A stretch of 64,000 bases of DNA from positions 1,054,001 to 1,118,000 of the forward strand of contig NZ_CP073346.1 of the NCBI RefSeq assembly GCF_024397895.1. The letters are read 5' to 3'. The translations under genes and the position numbers were made by a program. Position 1 is the first letter of the stretch. Each line of letters begins with the position of its first letter. This stretch comes from Pseudomonas benzenivorans. GTDB taxonomy: Bacteria; Pseudomonadota; Gammaproteobacteria; Pseudomonadales; Pseudomonadaceae. The notes beneath the pieces were generated by a model that saw only the letters and a list, made by a program, of their open reading frames with translations, was not told where the DNA came from and made no database searches. This document shows, piece after piece, positions 24,957 to 35,167 of the stretch.

Positions 24957-26621
24957 TCAGAATCCCTCGGCGCGATAGACCTCCGCGCCACCGAGCAGGG
25001 TCCAGAGCACCCGGGCCTTGCCGAGCTGCTCGACTGGCAGCCGGAATATGTCGCGATCCAGCACCACCAGGTCGGCTTGCTTGCCTACCTCCAGGGAGCC
25101 GGTGTCCTGCTCCTGGCGCAGGCTGTAGGCGGCATCCAGGGTGTAGGCGCGCACCGCCGCCTCCAGGCTGGGCAGGCTGCGCTCGCCCAGACCCAGGGCA
25201 TTGTGCATGATGCCCAGGGGCGACAGCGGGTTGACGTCCCAGTCGGAACTCAGGGTGACCCGCGCACCGCTGTCATGCAGCTGGCCCAACGGCAGCAGTC
25301 GATAGGCGCGCTGACCGATCAGCGGCTCGTTGTCCTTGAGGAAAGACGGCGCGAAGTAACGGCTCGGCTGAAAATCGGCGGTAACGTTCAGCTGCCGGAA
25401 ACGCGGCAGGTCGGCCTGGTCCACCAACTCGACGTGGGTCAGGCGGTGCCGCCCCTGGCCGCCGCCGGCCTCGATGGCGTCCAGGGCATCGCCCACCGCC
25501 TGGTCGCCGATGGCATGGATATGCATGTCGAAGCCTGCCTCGGACAGCTCGCCGACATAGCGTCGCAACCGCTCGGGACCAAAGTAGTACAGCCCTTTGG
25601 GCTCGACCCCCGGCAGGCTTTCTTGATAGGGCTGCTGCAGCCGTGCGGTGCTGTTGTGGATGATGCCGTCGACGTAGAACTTGACCTGGTTGACCCGCAG
25701 CAGGCTGTGCTCATCGCCGGGTCGATACAGGGACTTGAGTTCGGCCAGCTGCTGCTCGTCGTCCAGCGACGGATAGGCCCACAAGCCCAGGGCGGTGCGC
25801 GCCTTAAGTTCGTCGCGTTCGGCGGCCTTCTGCCAGGCCTCGAGATGGCCCCGGCGCCAGAACACCCGGGCATCGGCCACCGAGGTGACGCCGTTGCTGG
25901 CCAGTTCGTCCTGGCCCGTCAGCACCGCCTGATAATAGACCTCTGCGAGCGCCCTGGACGGCGGCAGGGCCTGGTCCAGCGCCAGGTCGCCGGCATTGTC
26001 CAGCACCAGGCCGGTGGGTCGACCGTCCTCGTCGCGCATGATCACGCCGCCGATCGGGTCGGGGGTGTCGGCATCGATGCCGGCCAGTTCCAGGCCCTTG
26101 GAGTTGAGCCAGTAGGCGTGCGAGGTCTCCTCCATCAGGGTCACCGGACGGTCCGCCACCACGGCGTCGAGCAGGTCGCGCGGGGCTTCGTCCTCCTCCA
26201 GCAGGGTATGCAGGGCGAAGCCCCAACCCACCAGCCAGTCGCCCTCGTCCTCGGCATTGCAGCCCTCCAGTTGCGCCAGCCACCGCTCCATCCCATCCCC
26301 GGGGCTGAGGGTGCAATCGCCCTGGGCCTGCGAGGAGGCATCCAGCACATGGGCGTGGGTATCCTGGAAACCCGGCAGCACCAGGCGCCCCTGCAGGTCG
26401 ACCCGCTCGGTCTGCGCGTCGACATAGGCCTGCAGCGCCTGGCCATCGCCCACGGCGAGAATCCGCCCGTCCTCGGCGATGGCCAGGGCGCTGGCCCAGG
26501 GCTGCTGCTCGTTCACCGTGTAGATCTTGCCGTTGTGCAACAGCGTGGCGGCCGGCTCGGCGGCCTGCAGGGCGGAACTGGCCAGCATCAGCAGGCCGGT
26601 CAGACTCGGAACTACTCGCAT
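24957..26621 (-). CDS. Exported amidohydrolase, YtcJ type
   Basis: This 554-residue protein has a signal peptide (MRVVPSLTGLLMLASSALQA) and the metal ligands of amidohydrolase family 3: DTHAHVLD, HVELV, HIHAIGDQAV and SSDWDVNPLSP. It should hydrolyse an amide or related bond of a small compound in the periplasm. I chose the ATG at 26621 because AAGGATGAGG sits 6 bases upstream; an earlier ATG at 26633 has its site too close. It is the last gene of an operon with agmatine and polyamine genes, 48 bases after the binding-protein gene, so a polyamine- or guanidino-type substrate is possible. Confidence 0.8.
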   Translation of the reverse strand: MRVVPSLTGLLMLASSALQAAEPAATLLHNGKIYTVNEQQPWASALAIAEDGRILAVGDGQALQAYVDAQTERVDLQGRLVLPGFQDTHAHVLDASSQAQGDCTLSPGDGMERWLAQLEGCNAEDEGDWLVGWGFALHTLLEEDEAPRDLLDAVVADRPVTLMEETSHAYWLNSKGLELAGIDADTPDPIGGVIMRDEDGRPTGLVLDNAGDLALDQALPPSRALAEVYYQAVLTGQDELASNGVTSVADARVFWRRGHLEAWQKAAERDELKARTALGLWAYPSLDDEQQLAELKSLYRPGDEHSLLRVNQVKFYVDGIIHNSTARLQQPYQESLPGVEPKGLYYFGPERLRRYVGELSEAGFDMHIHAIGDQAVGDALDAIEAGGGQGRHRLTHVELVDQADLPRFRQLNVTADFQPSRYFAPSFLKDNEPLIGQRAYRLLPLGQLHDSGARVTLSSDWDVNPLSPLGIMHNALGLGERSLPSLEAAVRAYTLDAAYSLRQEQDTGSLEVGKQADLVVLDRDIFRLPVEQLGKARVLWTLLGGAEVYRAEGF

Positions 26622-26669
26622 AAAAAGCCTCATCCTTGGATATCGGTGCCACCGCCGCACTGGCGCGAA

Positions 26670-27762
26670 CTACTGCGCGGTGGCGGTCTTGAAGTTGGTC
26701 CAGGTGCGCATGCGCGCACGCATGTCGCGCTGTGGGATGTCCTTGCCGGGGAACAGCCGGGCGTAGCTGGCCTCGCTCGGGTAGATGTCCGGGTTGTCGC
26801 GCATCTGCGGGTCGACGGCGGCGCGCGCCTTGGCGTTGGAGGTGGGGTAGCCGGTGAAGTTGGAGATGGCCGCCATGTGCTCCGGGCGCATGACGAAGTT
26901 GATGAAGGCGTAGGCGTATTCAGGATGCTTGGCATCCACGGGAATCGCCATGGTGTCCATCCACACCGCGGAGCCCTCGCTGGGGATGCGGTACTGGAAG
27001 TCCACCTGCTTGCCGGCGGCGTCTGCCGTGCGCTGGGCCTGGGTCATGTCGCCGCTGTAGCCGAGCGACAGGCACAGGTCGCCGTTGACCAGGTCGGTGA
27101 CCGGCTGCGACTGCAGCTTGGTCACATAGGGGCGCAGCTGCATCAGCAGGGCTTGCGCCGCCTCCAGGTCCTCAGGCTTGGCGCTGCGCGGGTCGCGCCC
27201 CAGGTAGTGCAGCGCCACCGCCAGCACTTCGTCGGGGGAGTCGATCAGGGAGATTCCGCAGTCGGCGAACCTGGCCGCCAGCTCCGGCTTGAACAACATA
27301 TCCAGACTGTTAACCGGCGCGCCCGGCGCCCGCTGGCGGATCATCTCGGCGTTGTAGGTCAGGCCGACCGTGCCCCAGGTGTAAGGCACCGTGGCATCGC
27401 GGGAATTGGGGTACTGCGCGTGCAGCGCCCGCAGGCCCGGCTCGATGTCCTCCAGCTCGGTCAGCTTGGCCTTGTCCAGCGGCTGCAGGGCGCCGGCGCG
27501 CATCAGCCGTTCGGCCACGGTGTCGCCGGGGAAGATCAGGTCGTAGCCACTGCCGCCGGACATCATCCTGGCCTCCAGCGTTTCGCTGCTGTCCATCACG
27601 TCGTAGACCACGCGAATGCCGGTCTCCGCGGTGAACTTGGCCAGGGTGTCCTCGGCGAAGTAGTCCGCCCAGTTGTACAGGTGCAGCACCTTCTCCTCGG
27701 CCAGCAGCGGCTGGCTCAGCAGCCCCAGGCCCAGGACCAACGCCGCCAGTGGTTTGCTGTGC

Positions 27763-27770
<8 letters not shown>
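26670..27770 (-). CDS. Polyamine-type ABC transporter substrate-binding protein (PotF/SpuD-like)
   Basis: This 366-residue periplasmic protein has a signal peptide (residues 1-24, ending LLAEE) and the family pattern VLHLYNWADYFAEDTLAKF at the start of the mature part, followed by YDLIFPGD and WGTVGLTYN. It binds putrescine, spermidine or a related amine for import. It overlaps aguB by 8 bases, so it is co-translated with agmatine catabolism. No permease or ATPase genes are adjacent, so it must use a transporter encoded elsewhere or act as a scavenging or sensing component. Confidence 0.88.
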
Positions 27771-28680
<910 letters not shown>

Positions 28681-28685
28681 GCCCC

Positions 28686-29738
28686 TCACCCCTTCAGCGG
28701 CCAGGCCGGCTGTTGCTGGGTGATGCAGTGCACCCCGCCGCCGCCATGGGCCAGGTGGTCGATCCGCACCGGTACCACTTCACGCCCCGGGAAGGCCATG
28801 GCCAGGGTCTCGGCGGCCACCCGATCGGCGGCGATACCGTAGGCCGGCATGATCACGGCGCCGTTGGCGATGTAGAAGTTGGTGTAGGAGGCGCAGAACA
28901 CCTCGGCCGCGCTGTCCACCGCATCGCTGGCATCAAACAGCTCGAGCAGCTCGAACCGGCGCCCACGGGCATCGGTGGCCAGCTCCAGGGCGCGTCGATT
29001 CTCGCGCACCACCTCGGCATAGGTCGAGGACTGCTCATGGGTGGCGTCCACCAGCAGCGCGCCGGGCCGGGCGAAGGCGCAGACGCCATCGACGTGGCCG
29101 TCGGTCATGTCGCCGGTGACATGGTCGGGATCGCCTGGCAGCCAGATGGTCTTCTTCACGCCGAGCAGGCGGGCGAAGATGGCCTCCATCTCGACCTTGC
29201 TCAGGCCCGGATTGCGATTGGGGTTGAGCAACACCGACTCGGTGGTGATCAGGGTGCCATCGCCGTCCACATGGATGGCGCCGCCCTCGTTGGCCAGCGG
29301 CGTGCCGAAGCACTCCAGGCCCAGGCCGTTGAGCACGCGCCGGGCCAGGCTCTCGTCCAGGTCATGGGCCGACTTGCCGCCCCAGGCATTGAAACGCCAG
29401 CTGACCCCGGCCAGGCCCAGCTGCGGATGGCAGACGAAGCTCGGCCCGCTGTCGCGGCACCAGCTGTCGTTGACCGCCAGCTCGACCAGTTCGATACCCG
29501 GCCCGCACAGCGTCCGGGCGGACGCCAGGGCGCTGGGGTCGACGACCAGCCTGACCGGCTCGAAGCGGGCGATGGTGTTGGCCACCCGGGCGAAGTCCTC
29601 CTGCACCTGGGCCAGGGTCACCCCCCAGGTGTTCTCCCACAGCGCCTGGTTGTGCGGCCAGACCATCCAGGTCGCGGCGTGCCGGGCCCATTCGGCCGGC
29701 ATCCACCAGCTTGCTTGCTGCGTGTCGTTCAGTTGCAT
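28686..29738 (-). CDS. aguA: Agmatine deiminase
   Basis: This 350-residue enzyme of the guanidino-modifying superfamily converts agmatine to N-carbamoylputrescine and ammonia. It shows the substrate region WMVWPHNQALWENTW, the ND-WCRDSGPSF motif, EGGAIHVDG and the catalytic Cys338 in GGGGVHCITQQ near the C-terminus. The ATG at 29738 has a GGAAAGG site; an upstream ATG at 29804 would extend into the promoter region. It is the first gene of a four-gene operon, aguA-aguB-binding protein-amidohydrolase. Confidence 0.95.
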   Translation of the reverse strand: MQLNDTQQASWWMPAEWARHAATWMVWPHNQALWENTWGVTLAQVQEDFARVANTIARFEPVRLVVDPSALASARTLCGPGIELVELAVNDSWCRDSGPSFVCHPQLGLAGVSWRFNAWGGKSAHDLDESLARRVLNGLGLECFGTPLANEGGAIHVDGDGTLITTESVLLNPNRNPGLSKVEMEAIFARLLGVKKTIWLPGDPDHVTGDMTDGHVDGVCAFARPGALLVDATHEQSSTYAEVVRENRRALELATDARGRRFELLELFDASDAVDSAAEVFCASYTNFYIANGAVIMPAYGIAADRVAAETLAMAFPGREVVPVRIDHLAHGGGGVHCITQQQPAWPLKG

Positions 29739-29874
29739 GACGAGTGCCTTTCCAGTTAAGTAGTTGTTATCACTGAAAACCGCCGAAGCGGCCATGACAC
29801 CCATGCTAAGCCCCTATAAATCACGCAACAAACGATGGATTTTGCCTAAAACTGATTAGCAGGACTTATCAATC
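29739..29874. promoter_or_regulatory. Divergent control region, agu operon and LysR gene
   Basis: This 136-base gap separates aguA from the divergent LysR gene and should hold both promoters. A CTAA-N6-TTAG inverted repeat at 29846-29859, 15 bases before the LysR start, fits the dyad shape of LysR-type sites (T-N11-A). The assignment is weak. Confidence 0.4.
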
Positions 29875-30768
29875 ATGCTCAAACACTGGCCACCGCTGAA
29901 CGCCCTGCGCGGCTTCGAAGCCGCCGCCCGCCTGGGCAGCTTCCACAAGGCCGCCGAGGAGCTGCACCTCACTCAGTCGGCCATCAGCCAGCAGATCCGC
30001 AGCCTGGAAGGCTATCTGGAGCAGCCGCTGTTCCATCGCAGCGGCCGCAGCGTCAGCCTGACGGACGCGGGCCACGACCTGCTCAGCACCACCCAGTCGC
30101 TGCTGCAACAACTGGCCGTGGGCATTCGCCGCCTGGAGCAGTACAGCAAGCCCAATCAGCTGGTGCTCAACACCACCCCGGCTTTCGCCCGTCACTGGCT
30201 ACTGCCGCGCCTGGGTGATTTCCATCGGCACCACCCGGAGATCGATCTGTGGCTGTTCACCACCGACGAAGCCCCGGACATGGCTAGCCAAACCATCGAC
30301 ATTGCCGTGCGTGACGATATCGCCGCCCAGGCCGAGTGCAGTTTCCGGGTGCTGTTGCGTGACCGCCTCTATCCGGCCGGACACCCTACACAGCTGGCAC
30401 TACCGGTCAGCCAACGCACCACCCTGCACGGCGAACGGGAGATGGATTGGAGTCATTGGGAAGTGGAGGCAGGCATCGACGTCGGCCAGCAGGGCCACGG
30501 CCTGAATTTCTCAGAGCCCGGCCTGCTGCTGGACGCCGCCTGCCAGGGCCTGGGCATCGCCCTGGTCAGCCAGCTGCTGGCCCGTCAGGCACGCACCAAC
30601 GGCCTGTTGCAGCCGTTGACCGAGCGTAGCGTACGCGGCCCCAACTGGGCCTGGCTGATTCACCGCGACAGCGAGCACAGCCCGTTGACGCGCGACTTCT
30701 GCACCTGGCTGGAGCGTCAATTGGAGAGCGGTGACAACACCAAGAGCACGGCGCGCCATCAAGGCTGA
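29875..30768 (+). CDS. LysR family regulator (GcvA-like)
   Basis: This 297-residue protein has the LysR winged helix-turn-helix at residues 6-65, in LGSFHKAAEELHLTQSAISQ, and a periplasmic-binding-like effector domain. The PPLNALRGFEAAARLGSF start is characteristic of the GcvA subgroup. It is divergent from aguA and is the obvious candidate to control the agmatine operon in response to agmatine or a product. As I recall, the P. aeruginosa agu operon is controlled by a TetR-type AguR, so the regulator here is of a different type. Confidence 0.88.
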   Translation: MLKHWPPLNALRGFEAAARLGSFHKAAEELHLTQSAISQQIRSLEGYLEQPLFHRSGRSVSLTDAGHDLLSTTQSLLQQLAVGIRRLEQYSKPNQLVLNTTPAFARHWLLPRLGDFHRHHPEIDLWLFTTDEAPDMASQTIDIAVRDDIAAQAECSFRVLLRDRLYPAGHPTQLALPVSQRTTLHGEREMDWSHWEVEAGIDVGQQGHGLNFSEPGLLLDAACQGLGIALVSQLLARQARTNGLLQPLTERSVRGPNWAWLIHRDSEHSPLTRDFCTWLERQLESGDNTKSTARHQG

Positions 30769-30800
30769 CGCCCCGGTGGCGCAGGCCCGCGCTCTCAGGA

Positions 30801-30991
30801 TCAGATCTGGAACTGGCCAACCAGGCGCTCGCCGAGGCCATGCAATTCGCGCGAGGTCTGCGTTTCCTGCTGATCGGCCAGGCGCTGCAGCATCAGCATG
30901 GCGATGGTGCTGAGCACCAGGGTCAACAGGAAGATCGGGCCGAGGGCCAGGCCAGCAGCAGTTTGCCGCGTAGACGAAGACCGGAAAGCAT
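30801..30991 (-). pseudogene. Frameshifted N-terminal fragment of a membrane sensor or receptor
   Basis: On the minus strand an ATG at 30991 starts MLSGLRLRGKLLLA, the usual entry to a first membrane helix of a chemoreceptor or sensor kinase. The next frame continues with LALGPIFLLTLVLSTIAML and ends QFQI at a stop at 30801. A one-base shift is needed to join them, and nothing of the signalling domains is present. It is most likely a truncated, dead gene start. Confidence 0.5.
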
Positions 30992-31120
30992 GAAGGCGAG
31001 CACCTGGGTTGAAAGCAAAGGGCCGGCATTGTGCCAAACAACAGTCGCCAGAAATAATTACGCTTATGTCTAGTTCCCGCCGAAACCCCGGTCTAGAGCC
31101 ATTTGCCAAATGACCGACAA

Positions 31121-31148
31121 GAAAAAACCCGCCGCGGCGGGTTTTTTC
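31121..31148. terminator. Bidirectional Rho-independent terminator
   Basis: A perfect 13-base-pair palindrome, GAAAAAACCCGCC and GGCGGGTTTTTTC with a 2-base loop, lies 14 bases after the fadD-type stop. It has a GC-rich stem core and T-runs on both strands, so it can stop transcription of the acyl-CoA ligase gene from one side and of anything arriving from the other. Confidence 0.9.
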
Positions 31149-31161
31149 AAGCGATTGCGAC

Positions 31162-32850
31162 TCAGGCGTTGGCGACTTTCTTCAGCTCCTGGTCACGCAG
31201 CTCGCGACGCAAGATCTTGCCGACATTGGTGGTCGGCAGCTCTTCGCGGAACTCCACCGCCCTCGGCACCTTGTAGCCGGTGACGTTGGCGCGCATGTGC
31301 TCCATGACCTGCTCCTTGGTCAGGGTCACGCCCGGCTTGGCGACCACGAACAGCTTGATCGACTCGCCGGATTTTTCATCCGGCACACCGATGGCCGCGC
31401 ACTGCAGCACGCCCGGCAGGGTCGCCAGCACGTCTTCCAATTCGTTCGGATAGACGTTGAAGCCGGACACCAGAATCATGTCCTTCTTGCGGTCGACGAC
31501 CCGCATGTAGCCGTCGTCCTGGATCAGCGCGATGTCACCGGTCTTCAGCCAGCCCTCGGCATCGATCATCTCGTCGGTGGCGTCCTGGCGCTGCCAGTAG
31601 CCCTTCATCACCTGCGGGCCCTTGACGCACAGCTCGCCCACCGCACCCAGCGGCAGCGCGTTGCCGGCATCGTCGATGACCTTGCACTGGGTCGAGGGCA
31701 CCGGAATGCCGATGGTGCCCATTTGAATGTTCGCCACCGGATTGACCGAGGTCACCGGGCTGGTTTCGGTCATGCCATAGCCTTCGCACACCGGACTGCC
31801 GGTCACCTGGGTCCAGCGCTCGGCGGTGGCCATTTGCAGGGCCATACCGCCGGACAACGTGATCTTAAGGGACGAGAAGTCGAGCTTCTGGAATGCCTCG
31901 TTGTTGCACAGGGCGATGAACAGGGTATTGAGGCCCACGAAGGCGCTGAACTTGTGGCGCGACAGTTCCTTGACCATGCCTGGCAGGTCGCGCGGATTGG
32001 TGATCAGCAGGTTGTGGTTGCCGATCAGCATCATCGCCATGCAGTGAAAGGTGAAGGCATAGATGTGGTAAAGCGGCAGCGGCGCCACGACGATTTCGCA
32101 GCCATCGCCCATGTTCGAGGCCATCATCGCCCGGGCCTGCAGCATGTTGGCCACCAGGTTGCGGTGGGTCAGCATCGCGCCCTTCGCCACTCCGGTGGTA
32201 CCGCCGGTGTACTGCAGCACGGCGATCTCGCCGCTGGCCGGATTGACCTCGGCCACTGGCTTGCCGCGCCCCTTGGCCAGAGCCTGGGTGAGCTTGACCG
32301 CCTTCGGCAGGTTGTAGGCCGGCACCATCTTCTTCACGTGCTTGATCACGCTGTTGACCAACAGGCGCTTGAGCGGCGCCAGCATGTCGCCGACCTCGGT
32401 GACGATGACCGTGTTGACCCCGGTCTTGGGCACCACCTGCTCCGCCAGGTGGGCCATATTGGCCAGGCAGACCAGGGCCTTGGCGCCGGAATCGTTGAAC
32501 TGGTGCTCCATTTCCCGCGCGGTGTACAGCGGGTTGGTATTGACCACCACCAGGCCGGCGCGCATGGCGCCGAATACCACCACCGGGTACTGCAGCAGGT
32601 TGGGCAGCTGCACGGCGATGCGGTCGCCCGGCTCGAGATCGGTATGCTGTTGCAGGTAGGCGGCAAAGGCACCCGACAGCTGGTACAGCTCGCCGTAGGT
32701 CAGGGTCTTGCCGAGGTTGCTGAAGGCCGGCTTGTCGGCAAAACGCTGGCAGGACTGCTTCAGCACCGCCTGAATGTTCGGGTACTGGTCCGGATCGATC
32801 TCCGCGGCGATGCCAACGGGATACTTATCCTTCCAAAAATTCTCGGTCAT
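31162..32850 (-). CDS. fadD1: Long-chain fatty acid-CoA ligase (FadD1-like)
   Basis: This 562-residue adenylate-forming enzyme activates fatty acids with ATP and CoA at the inner membrane. Visible motifs are the phosphate loop YTGGTTGVAKGA (about residue 210), GYGMTETSP, the FadD signature GWLKTGDIALIQDDGYMRVVDR (in part GWLKTGDIA) and the C-terminal catalytic Lys region NVGKILRRELRD. A second, closely related ligase lies upstream on the same strand, as in P. aeruginosa where the pair is called fadD1 and fadD2. The 404-base gap and own terminator suggest separate transcription. Confidence 0.93.
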   Translation of the reverse strand: MTENFWKDKYPVGIAAEIDPDQYPNIQAVLKQSCQRFADKPAFSNLGKTLTYGELYQLSGAFAAYLQQHTDLEPGDRIAVQLPNLLQYPVVVFGAMRAGLVVVNTNPLYTAREMEHQFNDSGAKALVCLANMAHLAEQVVPKTGVNTVIVTEVGDMLAPLKRLLVNSVIKHVKKMVPAYNLPKAVKLTQALAKGRGKPVAEVNPASGEIAVLQYTGGTTGVAKGAMLTHRNLVANMLQARAMMASNMGDGCEIVVAPLPLYHIYAFTFHCMAMMLIGNHNLLITNPRDLPGMVKELSRHKFSAFVGLNTLFIALCNNEAFQKLDFSSLKITLSGGMALQMATAERWTQVTGSPVCEGYGMTETSPVTSVNPVANIQMGTIGIPVPSTQCKVIDDAGNALPLGAVGELCVKGPQVMKGYWQRQDATDEMIDAEGWLKTGDIALIQDDGYMRVVDRKKDMILVSGFNVYPNELEDVLATLPGVLQCAAIGVPDEKSGESIKLFVVAKPGVTLTKEQVMEHMRANVTGYKVPRAVEFREELPTTNVGKILRRELRDQELKKVANA

Positions 32851-33254
32851 GGAAGCCCACTCCTAAGCGACAGCTGATCTTCGCCGCGCGCAGGCGGCTG
32901 TTTGTTGTTTTGACCTGCTTTTCCACCGTACAGGCGGCCACAAGGCGGGCCGAGAGTAGCAGCTTTGCCAGGGGCCGCCTAGCACCCAAAGCAGGACAGG
33001 AGGTCCAAATGCGAACGAAATATGCATTTTTGGTCATTTTTAGAAGAAGCTGTCAGATTGCCCGACAATCGCCTCAGTATCTGGCATGCAATCACGAACC
33101 TGGTGCGTACAGAAGGGGCTCAGGCTGCCGCCTCGGGCTGTTCCTGGCGACCCTGGGTGATGAGCGTAGTCGCCCCCGGGCGAAGCACGCACGAGCGATT
33201 CGGGGCCTGGCCCCGAACCGGTAACGCCGCCCGCAGGCGGCGTCGAAGGAGGGG
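32851..33254. other. Intergenic region between tandem fadD genes
   Basis: This gap holds the promoter region of the downstream ligase; an AT-rich patch at about 33012-33055 is the likeliest place. Hairpins occur at 33201-33215 (CGGGGCCTGGCCCCG) and 33224-33243 (ACGCCGCC, loop CGCA, GGCGGCGT), just after the upstream ligase stop, without a T-run. No gene is supported. Confidence 0.45.
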
Positions 33255-34943
33255 TCAGGCGATATCGCGCAGTTCGCGCCGGAGGATCTTGCCGACCGGG
33301 GTCATCGGCAGCGCCTCCTTGAAGACGATGTGCTTGGGCACCTTGTAGCCGGTGAAGTTTTCCTTGCAGTAGGCCTTGAGCTCCTCGACGCTGAGGTCGC
33401 CGCTGCGCGGCACCACGAACAACTTCACCGCTTCGCCGGATTTCTCGTCGGGCACGCCGATGGCCGCGCAGCTGGCGACCTTGGGGTGGGCCATCACCAC
33501 GTCTTCGATCTCGTTGGGGTACACGTTGAAACCGGAGACGATGATCATGTCCTTCTTGCGATCGACGATGCGTACAAAGCCGTCCGGGTCGATCACCGCG
33601 ATGTCGCCGGTCTTGAACCAGCCGTCGGCATCCAGCACCTCGGCGGTGGCCTCCTCGCGCTGCCAGTAGCCTTTCATCACCTGCGGTCCCTTGATGCACA
33701 GCTCGCCGCGCTCGCCCAGTGGCTGCTCGTTGCCGTCATCATCGATGACCTTGAACGCCGTGCCCGGCAGAGGAACGCCAACCGTCCCCAGGCGCGCCTT
33801 GTCGCCGTAGCCGTTGGCGCTGGCCACCGGCGAGGTCTCGGTCAGGCCGTAGCCTTCGGTCACCGCGCAACCGGTCATGGCCTTCCAGCGCTCGGCCGTG
33901 GCCTTGACCAAGGCGGTGCCGCCGGAATTGGTGAGCTTGAGGTGGGAGAAGTCGAGCTTCTTGAAATCGGGGTGATCCATCAGGGCGACGAACAGGGTGT
34001 TGAGCCCCAGCAACGCGGAGAACTGCCACTTGCCCAGCTCCTTGACGAAGCCGGCGATATCCCGAGGATTGGTGATCAGCACGTTGTGGTTGCCGTTGAC
34101 CATCATGCACATGCAGTTCGCGGTGAATGCATAGATATGGTAGAGCGGCAACGGCGCGATCATGATTTCCTGCGCCTCCTTGAGCAGCGGCGCGCCGTCG
34201 TTGCCAAGCTGCGACATGCAGGCGTTGACCTGGAGCATGTTGCCCACCAGGTTGCCGTGGGTCAGCATCGCGCCCTTGGCCACCCCCGTGGTGCCACCGG
34301 TGTACTGCAGCACGGCGATGTCGTCCTGGCCGACCTTGACCGGTTTGAGGTCGTAGCCGTGACCCTGGCGCAGCGCCTGCTTGAAGGGTACCGCCTGGGG
34401 CAGGCGGTAGTCCGGCACCAGCTTCTTGACCTTCTTCACCAGGGTATTGACCAGCCAGCCCTTCAGGCTCGGCAGCATGTCGCCCATTCTGGCTTCGATC
34501 AGGTATTCGATTTCGGTGTCGGGCAGCACTTCCTGCACCAGCTTGCCGAACATGTTCAGGTAGACTAGGGCGCGCACCCCGGCGTCCTTGAACTGGTGGC
34601 GCATCTCCCGGGCGGTGTACAGCGGGTTGGTGTTGACCACGATCAGCCCGGCGCGCATGGCGCCGAACACCGCGATCGGGTATTGCAGGACGTTGGGCAT
34701 CTGCACGGCGATGCGGTCGCCGGGCTGCAGGTCGGTGTGCTTCTGCAGATAGCCGGCGAAGGCGGCGGACAGTCGATCAAGCTCGGCGTAACTGAGGGTC
34801 ACCCCCAGGTTGGTGAAGGCCGGGCGGTCGGCGAATTTCTTGCAGGAGCGCTCGAACACCTCGACCACCGACTTGTAGGCGCCCATGTCGATGCTGCTGG
34901 GTACCCCGGCCGGGCGCTTGTCGTTCCAGAAATCAGGCTGCAT
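33255..34943 (-). CDS. fadD2: Long-chain fatty acid-CoA ligase (FadD2-like)
   Basis: This 562-residue paralogue of the downstream enzyme has the same motifs: QYTGGTTGVAKGAMLTHGN, GYGLTETSPVAS, GWFKTGDIAVIDPDG and PVGKILRRELRDIA. It should activate fatty acids for beta-oxidation, probably with another chain-length preference or growth condition than its neighbour. The ATG at 34943 (MQPDFWNDK) matches the start of the paralogue; an upstream ATG at 35057 is rejected. It is divergent from a lipase-like gene, with 224 bases between them, which would supply fatty acids to it. Confidence 0.93.
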   Translation of the reverse strand: MQPDFWNDKRPAGVPSSIDMGAYKSVVEVFERSCKKFADRPAFTNLGVTLSYAELDRLSAAFAGYLQKHTDLQPGDRIAVQMPNVLQYPIAVFGAMRAGLIVVNTNPLYTAREMRHQFKDAGVRALVYLNMFGKLVQEVLPDTEIEYLIEARMGDMLPSLKGWLVNTLVKKVKKLVPDYRLPQAVPFKQALRQGHGYDLKPVKVGQDDIAVLQYTGGTTGVAKGAMLTHGNLVGNMLQVNACMSQLGNDGAPLLKEAQEIMIAPLPLYHIYAFTANCMCMMVNGNHNVLITNPRDIAGFVKELGKWQFSALLGLNTLFVALMDHPDFKKLDFSHLKLTNSGGTALVKATAERWKAMTGCAVTEGYGLTETSPVASANGYGDKARLGTVGVPLPGTAFKVIDDDGNEQPLGERGELCIKGPQVMKGYWQREEATAEVLDADGWFKTGDIAVIDPDGFVRIVDRKKDMIIVSGFNVYPNEIEDVVMAHPKVASCAAIGVPDEKSGEAVKLFVVPRSGDLSVEELKAYCKENFTGYKVPKHIVFKEALPMTPVGKILRRELRDIA

Positions 34944-35167
34944 TGTTGTTATTCCTCTTCCTCGAGATGTTGTCCCCCGCCAAGCGGGCCTGCGCAAGGC
35001 CTTGCCATGACACGCCTGGAGCTGCGCCGAACTTAGCAGTTCTGCCGCGGGGCGCAAAGACTGGCACGGGCGTCATAGATCCCATGAATCTTCGATCCGC
35101 GCATGCGGCTGTGAAAGCCCGGGGCCTGCCTCTACAATGCCGACTCCCGCAGGCTCAAGGACTCGCC

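Noticed and set aside
20311..24978. A 1555-codon open frame on the plus strand opposite hrpA
   Set aside because: It is the antisense frame of a GC-rich gene; the translation is Leu/Gln/Gly/Ala/His-rich with no domain, while the minus strand has full helicase motifs.
33040..33699. A minus-strand frame overlapping the end of the fadD2 gene
   Set aside because: It is a shifted frame of the acyl-CoA ligase end; the translation is Arg/Gly-rich and unlike any family.
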